From the NCBI GenBank assembly GCA_030549335.1, contig CM060194.1:70344077-70408076 (forward strand): 64,000 bases of DNA. The letters are read 5' to 3'. Shown here piece after piece: positions 1 to 12,274 of this stretch; position 1 is the first letter of the stretch; each line of letters opens with the position of its first letter. Below the pieces are notes generated by a model. That model was given only the letters and a program-made list of their open reading frames with translations. It had not been told where the DNA came from and did no database searches. The position numbers and the translations under genes were made by a program. The DNA is from Pontederia crassipes. Taxonomy: Eukaryota; Streptophyta; Magnoliopsida; Commelinales; Pontederiaceae.

Positions 1-1523
1 ATACATCGACACACCATAGCGACCGGTCGACTGATTGAAAGTGAGCGATCGATCGGCTCGGTGCAACAGAGCGGTTGACTGATTCCACTGGAGCCGTCGA
101 CTGGTCCAATAGTAGCGGTCGACCGATCCAGCAGGAATGGTCGACCGATCCAAGGCCAATAAGGATTTCGGATCCTAATGTAAAAGATGAAAATACTTTT
201 GTGGTCCAACCATCCATAGTTGGGCCGGACTTCGGCAGGCCCACTGGGGTCAGGTCTAATACGGTAAAGGCCTAATGAACCCTTCTCATCCGGAAGGACG
301 ATTAGGACTTGATACAAAGAATGAAGCAACATGACATAATGTCATTGCCCTAGAAAATAAGGAATATGATTTCACCCTTCTCTGATATACGATTTCTAAA
401 CTCCACAGATGTAAGATAAGTAAAGAAAAGATGAAATTATGGGATAACTACGTGCCATCCAAAGTACAGAGCAGAGATCAATGTATAGTACAGAGAGGGG
501 CATGCAGCTAAATTGAGGAGACAGTGAACCTACCGGTCGTAATGCCTAGAATACATGCCCTCTCCCATATGTGTTCCGAAAAAGAGTGATGTACTGACAC
601 ACTCTTCTCCCAAAGGGGCAACACGTGAATTTCAAGATATAGTGCCAGATGGACAGATAGCTTAGCCGAGGAGACAGCGAACCTATGGGTCTTCAGTGAC
701 CACTGTTCCCATGTCCTCTTCCACCAGTATTCCGAAAAGTGTGCGCTTTAGCATACACCTTCTCTTTTATGAGCATTCTGGCTTCACAAATGCATAGAGG
801 CACCTCTAACTTATCAACTTAATCAAGTCGAGCTCGCATAGGACAATAAACTTCAAAGACCTCATAGTATTGTTAAAGACGTAGTATTACACTGAGCAAA
901 GCAAAGTATGGTAATGTATAGTAGAGTAAAGTATAAAATAGAGTATTGTTATAGTAATGAACAAAGCATAGATATGAATAAGCATTGTTCATAGCCCACC
1001 ATATCCTCGATTATTATTGTTAATTGTAATCTTATTATCATTTTATCCTCTATGCTTCTATGTGTACTGGGCGTTTCGTTCATGAGTTTTCCATGCCCCT
1101 GCATTGGAATTTTGCAGGTGAGAACCGTACCTAAGAAGGTGATGGAGGGCGCAGAGCCAAGGACCGTTGCACATGACTCGTCAAACCCCATAGCATTCAA
1201 ATCTTTTATTTTCTCAATTGAATAATTGGTTCTTGTAATCGAAAGATATTGTGTTTCTTTTTTTGATGAGTCGGACTTGTGATCTATTGTTGGGATTTAT
1301 TGAAAATTGTAATCTTCCTTCCTCTTGCGTGATTTTATTAAATATTGATGTCATTTGATTTTCAATGATTTCTCTTCCGCAATCATTCCTTTCACTAGTT
1401 TTGTTATTATTCCCATTGCCACGTGTCTCATTTGTTGTCTGGTCAAAGTTCAAGAAAGTGTAGCGTCCTTATAGTCAACCTGACTGTCTACGTGGCAAGA
1501 GGACTGATTTTGGGAGCATTACA
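1..1523. other. Intergenic repeat-like DNA, no gene recognised
   Basis: No open frame here has a recognisable domain. Positions 75-160 hold several short GTCGAC/GACCGATC motifs in loose repetition. Positions about 510-620 and 670-775 look like two diverged copies of one segment: both contain GAGGAGACAG, a TATTCCGAAAAG/TGTTCCGAAAAAG block and a CTTCTC end. This resembles non-coding retroelement sequence, but neither primer site nor LTR terminus was found, so the class is open. Confidence 0.4.
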
Positions 1524-1809
1524 CATGCGGTCTCTCGATTTCTCGTCGACGTAGCGTCCACGTGGCCATCTCCTCTCTCTTCCACGTAAATAGTCGTCCG
1601 ATGTGGCATGCTTCGACGTGGAACCAATTAAAATTACACCAAATACCCTCTAACTTTAAGGTTTGCTCAGTGATATCCTCTAACTTCACTATGTAATACC
1701 AATGTCCTCCATCTTTTAACTTGTTTCACCCGATGTCATCTTTATTTGGGACAGGTGGCCTTCTGGTTTCTCATTGACGTGACGTCCATATGACCATCTC
1801 TTCTCTTCT
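1524..1809. repeat. Foldback element, left arm (outer part)
   Basis: The reverse complement of this stretch matches 14655-14965 in order. Shared blocks include CACTGAGCAAACCTTAAAGTT, GGCCACGTGGACGC and a TAAAAGATGGAGG segment. The arm stops matching near 1524, inside its second ~228-bp subunit, so it is truncated compared with the right arm. The Athila retrotransposon interrupts the arm at 1809/1810, and the arm resumes at 13963. Confidence 0.75.
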
Positions 1810-3491
1810 TGATGCGTTAAATTTGTAACAATAAAATTTGCTAGCAAGTGCACTAGTCGCTCAAGTAATATAATAAATAGGAGTAAGAGTGTCGAACCCA
1901 CGAGGAATATTATTAATTCAATATCTAGATTTATAAATTAATAAGAGAGGAGAAAAAACATGGATTTTTGGAAAGAGGTTTTATGAAATAAAATAAAGAA
2001 AATAAGATAAAGATAAGATAATGGTGTTGAAGTTAGGCCTTAGGATGAAAATAGATCAGGATAAATATTTGAACCATAAAAGATAAATTTAATCTTTAAA
2101 GATGGATTAGGAATTTTCTCAAGTTATTAATTTACAAGATTAACATCACAGAGTCCACAAACTGGTAATTCTGCTATTTAATCCGGTAAATCAAACTATC
2201 TTAAATTTAATCAAACCTAAAGTCCCACAAATTGGTATTCGTCAGATAAGATTAAAATTAAGATGCATTAATATGAAAATCCTAGACTATTAATCACTCC
2301 ACAAACAGGTTAGATTAACAGACCACATAAACTTGATTCTCCACACACTAGTTATCAAATTTATGTCAATTATTAATTTCACATAAAATCAATTAATTTA
2401 ATTAATGAATTCTGAAATTAAATAATCCACAAACTGGTAAGTACTCAATTCAGAAATCTAAGTAGTTAAATTAAAAGCATTAATCACAATTAACTAATTG
2501 ATCAGAAAAGATTAAAATAAATAATATAGGGTCCAAATAGTTTCCCTTCAATAATAATCTCCTAACATGAAATAAATAAAAATATGGAGTTCATCCTAGA
2601 AATTCTGGAGAGATAATAACAAAATAATAATAATTGGAAGAATTACACCCAAATAGATAAAAGTCGAAGCTTCGGATCATGGGCAGACAGTCGGACAGCC
2701 TCTCGGACTTGATCAGGGTCGCGATCAACTTCCAGCCGTCGCACCTCTCTCCTCTTGGTCGTAGCCTGCAGAGCTCACGACTCGCCGTGGAAGAAACCTG
2801 AACTTCAGAGCACGAATTGAAACGATGGATTCCTCACGTATTTATAGGGTGCGGACGACCTTCAGTTTGATCTCGGCCGTAACATCGTACGGTTGACTTT
2901 AAAATTATAAGATAAACTCGGCCAAAGATAAATCCTTTTATCATTACGCCCAAAGATAAATCTTTCTATCTTTACTCCCTTTGAATCTCGGCCGTAAGGA
3001 AATAACTAAATCTTTACTCCCAAAGAGATAAAATTCCTTTTACTCCCTCCAAATCTCGGCCGTAAGGAAGGAATTTAATCTTGTTACGTCCAAACAATTT
3101 TATCTTTACACCTTCATATATCGGTCAAACGGATGATTTCATTGCCATTACCCCCTCCAAATTTCGGCCGTAAGGAACTCTTTTATCTTTACACCTTTCG
3201 AATCTCACCCAAAACGGCTTGGGTGTAAAGCCAAATCTCGGCCGTAATGGTAAATTCTTCGGAATTTCAGTCGATACGGCACAATCCATCTAAATCTCGA
3301 TTTTTCCTACAAAATAATTATCAAAATTTAGTTAATCCATCCACAATTAAAATATTCAGAGAATTAATAATTAAAATTAATAAATCTGGAATTACGATTA
3401 AAAGTAACTAAAAATGATGCATGTCATGAACAAATTACAGAAAAATTAACTAAAATAATAATCTAAAATATGTTATATTTTGCATGCATCA
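1810..3491 (-). repeat. Athila 3' LTR
   Basis: This 1682-bp direct repeat of 12275-13957 starts TGATGCGTTAAA and ends TGCATGCATCA on the plus strand. Its middle part (about 2870-3245) carries several CTCGGCCGTAA-type motifs in one orientation. No open reading frame of note is present. Confidence 0.93.
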
Positions 3492-3530
3492 AACTCCCCC
3501 AAGCTTAAAGTCTTGCTTGTCCTCAAGCAA
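3492..3530 (-). promoter_or_regulatory. Polypurine tract with adjacent hairpin (3' PPT)
   Basis: Read on the minus strand, a hairpin with stems TTGCTTG/CAAGCAA (plus 3513-3519 and 3524-3530) is followed by AAGCTTGGGGGAGTTT, which abuts the 3' LTR. A purine run immediately before the 3' LTR is the expected start site for plus-strand DNA synthesis. A second module of the same design lies at 4603-4641. Confidence 0.8.
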
Positions 3531-3842
3531 AAATTCAAAGCAAGGCTCAAGAAAGTTCCATCATAACCGCCATATTGTCAACTGACTAATTTTCTCACAA
3601 AATTCTTCTGCACACCTACTACTCAGCATCTTATCATTTTCCATGCACTTAGCTTCATAGAGGTTCTGAATACTACACAAATTTAAACAATCTCAAATTC
3701 AGCCTTGTGAAAAAATAAATTGTCTATCAAATAATAGCATTAATATTGAACACATAAGTACTAATTGAGCTTAAAACTTTTTCTTTTTCTTTTCATTTTT
3801 CAACTTTATTTTCAATCATTTAAAAGTTTTAATCTTCAAGCA

Positions 3843-4136
3843 GGATTGCACAAGGAAGTCCATATAGCGAGCTTTAGACTGATGACTCCCAGACCAGATG
3901 GCCTTAGGGCAACAGGTGATAAGGCACCCCTCGAGTTTACTTGCCCGAACAACCAAGGTTCTGAATGAAGAGTTCGAACTTAGCCATGGTTCAGTACTCC
4001 TGTGCTTCTCCATATTCCACAAGATGGTCCATGTAGCAGGTTTTCGATCGACGGATCTCAGAGCAGTTGCCCTTAGGTCGCCAGGCATGAACCCCTACGG
4101 ATCTAATTACCCGAACACACCTTGGTTCCGGATAAC
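3843..4136. repeat. Imperfect ~170-bp direct duplication in the Athila 3' region
   Basis: Both copies run from CACAAG through GTCCAT(A/G)TAGC and CCTTAGG to a TTGCCCGAACA or TTACCCGAACA block and a CAAGGTTCTG or CTTGGTTCCGG end. The first lies near 3848-3966 and the second near 4018-4136. They are clearly related but considerably diverged. Confidence 0.65.
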
Positions 4137-4602
4137 ACTTTTGTACCTACACATAACTTTATTCAACTTTTTTTTATTGATTATTATTATTTGTTGGGGT
4201 TTAACTAACCCTTCTTTTTTTATAAGCTCAAAAAGTACTTGATATGGTCAATAAGAAGGCTACTACTATCAAGACTTAAAAGAAATAAAAAGGCATGAAT
4301 ATGATTTTGTCGTCTAGTCATTCATAATTCTACTTAGCATAGGCACATAGTCCATAAGTTTGATACTAAAATAGCAAGTGATAAGAAAGAAAAGCATTCA
4401 AATTTTATCAATTAACAATATGTCTTTGAACTTCTACTAAAAGATAATTAAAACAGTAAGACAAGAGTTTGTAAGATGGTAGCAAAAATAAATGCATGCA
4501 ATGGCATTTTTTAGAAAATTTTTAAATTTTTCAATTTTTTTGGATTTTTTTTTACAAATAGATGCAAACATAAGCAAATAAAAAGAAAGAAACATGAAAT
4601 GC

Positions 4603-4641
4603 AAACTCCCCCAAGCTTGAATTAGACACTGTCCTTAGTGT
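4603..4641 (-). promoter_or_regulatory. Second, internal hairpin-plus-polypurine module
   Basis: The plus strand has AAACTCCCCCAAGCTT at 4603-4618, the same 16 bases as beside the 3' LTR. A small hairpin (ACACT at 4626-4630, AGTGT at 4637-4641) follows and again has GTCC in its loop. It lies 1.1 kb inside the element. Its use as an extra plus-strand priming site is an inference. Confidence 0.55.
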
Positions 4642-5415
4642 TAGACTAACAAGGGAAAGAGTAAAGATAATATGAAAAAGCTAAAGAAATGAAAATAAAA
4701 AAGGGAGAAGATACAACCGAATTTATTGTCGGTGGAGAGATGTTCGGCCTCAATATATATATCGATGAAGGTGTCGGCCGCAAATGGTGTCGGTGAGAGG
4801 AGGTCTCGGCTGATAATTGATGGATCTTGGCCGATAATGGAGAGTCTCGGCCGTAAAAGCTTGGCCGCAAAATTTTGTTGATGAAGATCTCAGCCGTGCA
4901 ATCTCGGCCGTAAGAAACTGGCCGTAATGGTGAGACTTCGGCCGTAATGAAGAAAGGGCATAACGGCGTTGAAGCTCGGCTGTAAAGAATAGGAGGCATG
5001 GCACTTTGGGCGTAAGGGAGCAGCGGTGACGGTGTCGGCTCTTCGGCCGTAAAACGAAGTCGGCGTGGAAGCTTAGCCGTAACGTACAGGGCGTAATGGT
5101 GATACTTCGGCCGTAAGGAGTTAGTTCGGCCATAACGAAAAAAGGGCGTAACGGCGGTGATTGATCTGTTCCCACGTGATGGTACAGTGAAGGGTCATGT
5201 CGTAAGAGCTTGGCCGATTTTCAATGTGATTCGTCTGTTTCGCCTTGTCATGTCCGAGGTCTCTCCTTCCGCAGATGACTCAACAAAATAAAAACTATTA
5301 CCACAACTAAAGATATTAATCAACAAACTAATAAAAGACTAATCTAAATAAATAATAAAAAGGATAAAAATAGTTCTGATTTATAGTCGTCAGCTTGACT
5401 TTGTCAATTCGTCAT

Positions 5416-8400
5416 TTAGATGGTAAACAGATTAATCATAGATAAATTTTGATAATATGTGTTATCATGATAGAGTTTAAGTCTATGTCCATTAACTTTA
5501 AATTTTTGTTTATGATCCAATGATTCAATTTCAAATGTTCCATAAGGTGAACAATTGATTATGATATAAGGGCCGGTCCACTTTGATTTGAGTTTCCTAG
5601 GAAATAATTTGAGTTTACTATTGTAAAGAAGCACTCGTTGACCAGGTAAAAATTCTTTATGTTTAATATACAGGTCATGTAATTTTTTAGTACGTTCTTT
5701 ATATAGTTTGCTATTCTCATATGCATGATATCTAAATTCATCAAGCTCATTTAATTGTAATAATCTTTCTGATTGTGATGATTTTAGATCCAGATTTAAA
5801 AATTTCGTTGCCCAATAAGCTTTATGTTCTAATTCCACAGGGAGGTGACATGATTTTTCAAAAACTAATCTATAAGGAGAGGTACCTATAGGTGTCTTAA
5901 AAGCGGTTCTATATGCCCAAAGTGCATCGTCTAGTTTCAAGGACCAATTCTTCCTAGATGAGTTCACAGTTTTCTCTAGAATTCTTTTAATTTCTCTATT
6001 TGAAATTTCCACTTGTCCACAAGATTGGGCATGATATGGGGTACTAAGAAAGTGGTTGACTCCAAATCGGTTAAGAAGAGTTGACATTATTTTATTACAG
6101 AAATGTGTTCCATTGTCACTTATGATAGTCCTAGGTGTTCCAAATCGAGTAAAAATATTTTTTCTTAGAAAGTTGGCAACTACCTTGGCCTCATTTGTTG
6201 GTGTGGCTACAGCTTCTACCCATTTGGAAACATAATCAACCGCCACTAAGATGTATTGGTTGTTAAAGGATTTAGGGAATGGTCCCATAAAGTCAATGCC
6301 CCAAACATAAAAAATATCACATTGTAAAATATTTGTGAGAGGCATTTCATCTCGACGAGAAATATTACCTGTCATTTGGCATTTGTCACAATACTTACAG
6401 TAGTTTCTTGCATCTCTGTAAATGGTTGGCCAATATAGTCCACATTCAAGTACCTTAGCCGCTGTTCGATTGGGTCCAAAGTGACATCCAGCTTGTCCAT
6501 CGTGGCAATGACTTAGGATATTATCAATCTCATCTTCGTGAACACATCTTCGAACTACTTGATCTGCACATAATCGAAAAAGATAAGGATCTTCCCAATG
6601 ATAATGCTTGACATCAGATAAGAATTTCCTTTTTTGATGAGTGGTCATGCCCTTTGGAATGTAATGTCCTGCAAGGTAATTAGCAAAATCAGCGAACCAT
6701 GGTGTAGTGTCAGAAATTTGAAAAATTGTAGAGATAGAAAAAAGTTTCTCGTCTGGGAATTCTTCAAGTATGTCTGTGACTTCTCTTGGAGATGACTCCA
6801 AACGAGATAGGTGATCAGCTAATAAGTTCTCAGTCCCTTTTTTGTCTTTTACTTCTACATCGAACTCTTGCAAAAGTAGTATCCATCGGATTAGTCTAGG
6901 TTTGACATCTTGTTTGCTCATCAAGTGCTTGATGGCTGCATGATCTGTGTATACAATAATTTTTGAACAAATTAGATATGATCTAAACTTGTCAAAGGCA
7001 AAAATAATAGCAAGAAACTCCTTCTCTGTTGTTGCATAATTTAGTTGGACAGCATTCAATGTTCGGCTTGCATAATATATGACATGAAATATTTTATCCT
7101 TTCTTTGCCCCAACACAGCTCCTATAGCACCATCACTCGCGTCACACATCAGCTCGAATGGTAGAGACTAGTCTGGTTCAACAACAACAGATGCAGAAAT
7201 TAGCATTTCCTTTAATAAATTAAAGGTAGCAAGATAATTTGAATTAAAATCAAATTTTGTGTCCTTAGCAAGAAGATTAGTTAAGGGTTTAGCCATTTTT
7301 GAAAAATCTTTGATAAAACGGCGATAAAATCCTGCGTGCCCAAGGAAGCTTCGAATGCCCTTCACATTGGTTGGAGGGGGCAGATTTGCAATAACATCTA
7401 TCTTGGCCTTATCCACTTCAATTCCAATTGCTGAGATTTTGTGGCCAAGCACTATACCCTCCTTAACCATGAAGTGACATTTCTCCCAGTTAAGGACCAA
7501 ATTTGTTTCTTCACATCTCTGCAAAATTAGAGATAAGTTATCCAAACAATTATTAAAAGAGCTACCAAAAAGTGTAAAATCATCCATGAAAATTTCGAGT
7601 ATCTTCTCATTCATGTCTGCAAAGATGGACATCATGCATCTCTAAAATGTTGCTGGAGCGTTGCATAGACCAAATGGCATCCTTCTATAGGCAAACGTTC
7701 CATATGGACATGTGAACGTTGTCTTTTCTTGATCCTCAGGTGCTACTGCTATTTGATTGTATCCAGAATAGCCATCTAGAAAACAATAATAGCTATGACC
7801 TGCAACACGCTCCAACATTTGGTCAATAAAAGGTAATGGAAAATGATCTTTGCGGGTAGCATCATTAAGCTTTCTATAGTCTATACAGACTCTCCAACCT
7901 GTAACTGCTCTTTGAGGCACCAATTCATTATTTTTGTTACTTACCACAGTGATTCCTCCTTTCTTAGGGACTACCTGCACAGGACTTATCCATGAACTAT
8001 CAGAAATGTCATATATAATACCTGCATCAAGGAGTTTGATGACCTCCTTTTTCACAACTTCCCTTAAAGTTGGGTTGAGCCTTCTTTGATATTGAGCAAT
8101 TGGCTTGGCATTGTCCTCCATCAAAATCTTGTGCATGCAAATGGTAGGAGAGATGCCCCTGATATCTGAGATCGACCAGGCAATTGCTCTTTTGTGTTGC
8201 CTCAATACTTCTAAAAGTTGGTTTTCCATATCACCTGTCAAATCAGCAGATATGATAACTGGGTAAGTGTCATTTTCAAGAAAAGCATATCTTAAATGAG
8301 ATGGAAGTTCTTTAAGTTCAAATTTTGGAGAATAATCCAATTTATCGTTTTCCATCTCGAGTGTCTCTGTTGTTATTGACGCATTATCGTCTTCCACAAT

Positions 8401-10773
8401 TTCTCTAGATTCCTCTACCATTTCCAAAGCTTCCTTAGCATATGAATCTGAGATAAAATTTGCAACAATATCATCAAAAACATCAATCGTGTCATTTTCT
8501 AAAGAATCAATGGCATAACAAGATGAGTAATCAAAAGGTTGTTTGAGAGAATTTTTTATATTGAAAGTGATGTCTTCATTGTTGACGCGAAGTTTGAGCA
8601 TCCCTTGTTGAACATCTATGAGTGCGTTTCCTGTTGCTAGGAATGGTCTCCCGAGGATGATGGGGGTTTTTTCATCTGCCTTCATATCCAGAACAATAAA
8701 ATCTGCAGGAAAAACAAATTTATCAACCTTTACCAAAACATCTCTTAATATTCCTCGGGGTCTCTTGCATGAAGAATCTGCGAATTGAAGAGTCATGCTT
8801 GTTTCTTCAAGTTCTCCATAACCTAGCTGCACAAATATAGAATGTGGCATTAAACTAATACTAGCACCAAGATCACATAAAGCTTGTGCACAAAAGAATT
8901 TTCGTATAGTGCAAGGTATGATGAAGGTTCTAGGATCTTTCATTTTTCTAGGTATATTTCGATCGTAAATGGCACTACACTCTGATGTCAACATTACTCT
9001 CTCAGTGTTTTCAAACCTTCTTCTTGAAGATAATATATCCTTCATGAATTTAGCATAGCTCGGCATCATTTGTAAAGCTTCATGAAAAGGAATGTTAATA
9101 GATAATTGCTTCAGAATATCAAGAAAGCGAGAAAATTGCTTATCTAACTGTTCTTTGCGAAATTTCTGTGGATAGGGCAAATCCTTTATGTTGGTATTTT
9201 TTGAATTGTCAGTTTCTTTTTTCTTCAGATTGATATCTTCAGTAGTCTGATCTTGTGTCTTTAATGCTTCAGTTTCTTCTTTATGATCAATTACTCTTGG
9301 CGGGGAATCTGATCTCAGACTTCTCAATTGTTTCCCACTTCTAAGAGTCACAGCTTTGGTCTCTTCTTTAGGATTTTTCTCTGTATTGCTTGGAAGAGTC
9401 CCTGGTGCACGTCCTGCCATCATAATGGCCATCTGCCCTATTTGCATTTCTAAATTCCTGATTGTAGCATCTTGATTGTTTGCCCTTGTTTCCATTGTCT
9501 TCTGCATGGTTTGCATAGTGTCAATAACTCTTGCCATCATCTCTTCCATAGGATTAGTCGATTGTTGGACATGAGCTTCTTGTTGCTTTCTCAAAAGTGT
9601 ATAATTTTGTGGATGAGCTTGATTCTGAAATTTCTCAAAAACTTGCCCTTGATTTGACCTGTAAGGAAACTTCTGATTGTTCCTCCAACCATAGTCATTA
9701 TTCCTGAAAAATGGATTGGAGACAAAGTTAGCATTTTCAATATGATCAGGATTAGAAATGTTACATTGAGGACAATAATTGCTCGCATGTCCTCCTCCAC
9801 AGTTGTTGCACACCATTAATGACATCATCTGCTCAAATTTTTTATTAAGTGACTCCAGTTGAGTCACTACTTCAGAAGAATTTTTACTTTCTGTAGCATG
9901 CACATCATGAGTTCGGCGAGATGGTCTCCTTTCTTGGCTCAACTTGAGGGCTACAGCTTCAATTATATCTTGTATCTCACTAGGACGTTTAGATCCTAGT
10001 ACTGTCCCTCCTGCTGATTGGTCGAGCTTATCTTGATCTGCAGCTCGCAATCCATGGTAGAAATCTTCCATCACTTGCCACTTTGAAATTCTATTATCAG
10101 GAACTCTGGCCAGCAATTCCTTATATCGTTCCCAGGCTTCATATAACGTCTCGTTATCGTCTTGAACAAATGCCCTCAGCTCTTTTCGATATTTGCCTGC
10201 TTTTTGTGGTGGGCAATATTTTCCAATAAATTTTTCTACCAGCTCCAACCAAGAATGAATCGATCCTGCAGGCAAAGTTTTAAACCAAGTGGAAGCTTTG
10301 TCACGTAAAGATTGAGGAAATAATAATAAACGAATAACTTCAGAAGAAACATTATTATTTCTAAAGGTGCTCAGAGTAGCAAGAAATTTGTCAAGGTGAT
10401 CGTGAGGGTCTTCATGAAATCCTCCTCCAAATTGGGATGCTTGTATCATCCTCACGATTGCGGGATTTATCTCAAAATTATTTGTGTTAATATCGGGCAG
10501 CACGATGCATGATTCTCGGTCACTGTATCTGGCCGAGACATATTCTCTCATAGAAAGCTCTGCTTCATCTTCTCGCCGATTATTATGTGGTGGAACCAGT
10601 TCATTTTGTTGCTCCAGTCTCTGATTGTCGCGTGCTTGTTCAGCCATTTTTCTTATATTTCTTCGTAATCGACGATAGGTTCTTTCAATTTCAGGATCAA
10701 ATTCCAACAGTGGATTTGAACTCCTAGTGCGCTTATCAGAAGATTCCGGGATTGGTTGTGATTTAATTTTCAA
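5416..10773 (-). pseudogene. Athila gag-pol polyprotein frame, interrupted by two in-frame amber codons
   Basis: One frame runs from the ATG at 10773 to the stop at 5416 with no frameshift but two TAG codons. Gag occupies about residues 1-480, with a zinc knuckle of form CX2CX3HX4C near 9800. The protease has a DLGAS active site near 8870 and a later LGRPFLAT motif. RT begins near 7900 (WRVCIDYRKLN) and its catalytic FMDD lies near 7585. RNase H follows (CDASD, TDH, ADHLSR). Integrase has its HHCC finger near 6370-6520, then D near 6290, D near 6110 and E near 6000. The first TAG (7642-7644) falls inside RT, before the FMDD. The second (7168-7170) lies between RT and RNase H. A product read from the first ATG would lack the RT catalytic centre, RNase H and integrase. 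Confidence 0.92.
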
Positions 10774-12250
10774 TTAGTACCTGCAACAACCAATTTTCAG
10801 TAAGATGAAAGAATAAAATAAAATAAAATAAAATTTATATACAAGAAGGAAGAAAATAGGTCACGAAAAATGAGTTTTTTAACAAATAAAGTCTTTCGGC
10901 CTGATAGAATTGAAAATTAAAATTAATTTTCAAGAGGAACTTTTCAGAAACCTAATTACGGCCGCAAACGGAGGTTCTTCAAACCAATACAAATACCAAA
11001 TATTAATATCGACCGAAAGAATTTATGATGATGTAACAAACGGCACCAAATAAGTCTGAACTAATTTACGGCCGTAAAGTTAATAATCAGACATAATAAA
11101 AAATTATTTTCAGAGAGGAAATAAGATTGATCGGCCGTAATACAGAAATAGATTTACAGCCGAAATTAGATTAGTAATCCGAGGCTCGTTCGTCCATAAA
11201 AATCATAAAACAATGTTGAAAGGGATTCAACGTGAAGGCGTAAAACTTGTTGGCTTATGGTCGAAACAACGTCATAAAAGTTAACACAGCGATGAATCAT
11301 TTCGGCAATCAACTCCTCACATATAAAATCCTAGGCGTAAAGACTTGAAGTTGACAACCTTTGATCGTAAAATAGAACAGGGTTTCGGCCGAAATAAAAT
11401 CGAACAAAACGTCGACAAAATGACTCATTACGGCCGAGGAAGAGGATAATTCATATCGGCCGTAAAACAATGAGAATTAAGTCGAACGTGATCGTTGATG
11501 GCCGAGAAAGAAAAAGTCACAAGTAAATTGGCCGAAAAGGTCGTAATATGGCGTAACAACAAATGTTCAGAAATTTTACGGCCGCAAAACCATGAGATCA
11601 TTCTTGGCCGTAAACAGAAAACATGAGATCATTCTCGACCGTAAAGAAGATTAAATTCTCGTCTGCAAGCTTAATCAATCATATCACAAGAGAATTCAAT
11701 TTGATCCGGATGAGGTGAATCTCGCCCGTAAAGATAAAAATTGTCAATTAAGATGAAATGAGGTCACCTCGGCCGAGATGAAGTCAACAAGATTGGCCGT
11801 AATGCAAAATAGGGTTTCGGCCGAAATAAAAATTGAATCATTACGGCCGAAAGTGAATTAAGAAGATTCTTTACGGCCGTAAAACAACGAAATCAAATCC
11901 ATGACGTAAAACAATGTTCGGATATAAACATTACGGCCGTAAAAATTGAAAGTTTAGAACTCAGAAATCATTCATTGCGAGGCCGTAAAATTAATAAAGC
12001 CGACACATTAAATCTCGGTCGTAAAATCATAAGTCGACAGTGTAATTCGGAAAATTCAATCGGCGTCGGATTTTAAACCGAAAGTAGACAAATTTTAAAA
12101 AAATTATCGTGACCTTTATCTGCAAAAGAAAAAAAATGTTAGTTTATTCACAAAAATAATTAAAACAATTAATACATATTTTATAAAGAATTATTTACAC
12201 TTTATTTATATCTCCTAATAATTCATAAAAATCAGAAATTAATAAAATAT
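10774..12250 (-). other. Athila 5' leader rich in CGGCCGTAA palindromes
   Basis: About 1.5 kb between the primer site and the gag start has no convincing frame. It contains more than a dozen GGCCGTAA or TTACGGCC motifs in both orientations. Some form the full palindrome TTTACGGCCGTAAA (for example near 11065 and 11876). The motif is almost absent from the 5.36-kb gag-pol region. Confidence 0.8.
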
Positions 12251-12268
12251 TCCCCGGCAATGGCGCCA
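12251..12268 (-). promoter_or_regulatory. Primer binding site, tRNA-Asp type
   Basis: Minus-strand TGGCGCCATTGCCGGGGA begins 6 nt after the 5' LTR. From memory of plant tRNA-Asp, the 3' end including CCA is TCCCCGGCAACGGCGCCA, which pairs with this site at all but one position. Asp primer sites are typical of Athila elements. Confidence 0.85.
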
Positions 12269-12274
12269 AAAATT

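Larger units (their letters stand above)
3531..5415 (-). other. Athila 3' non-coding region without a recognisable env-like frame
   Basis: Some Athila elements carry an env-like frame between integrase and the 3' LTR. Here only short frames remain. Those at 4646-4999 and 4750-5175 are translations of the repeated GGCCGTAA motif and show no signal peptide or membrane segment. The region holds an internal second polypurine module (4603-4641) and an imperfect direct duplication (about 3843-3966 and 4014-4136). Confidence 0.7.

Noticed and set aside
4646..5175. Overlapping minus-strand frames as an env-like protein of the Athila element
   Set aside because: Both are translations of the repeated GGCCGTAA motif in different frames, with no signal peptide, membrane segment or cysteine pattern.
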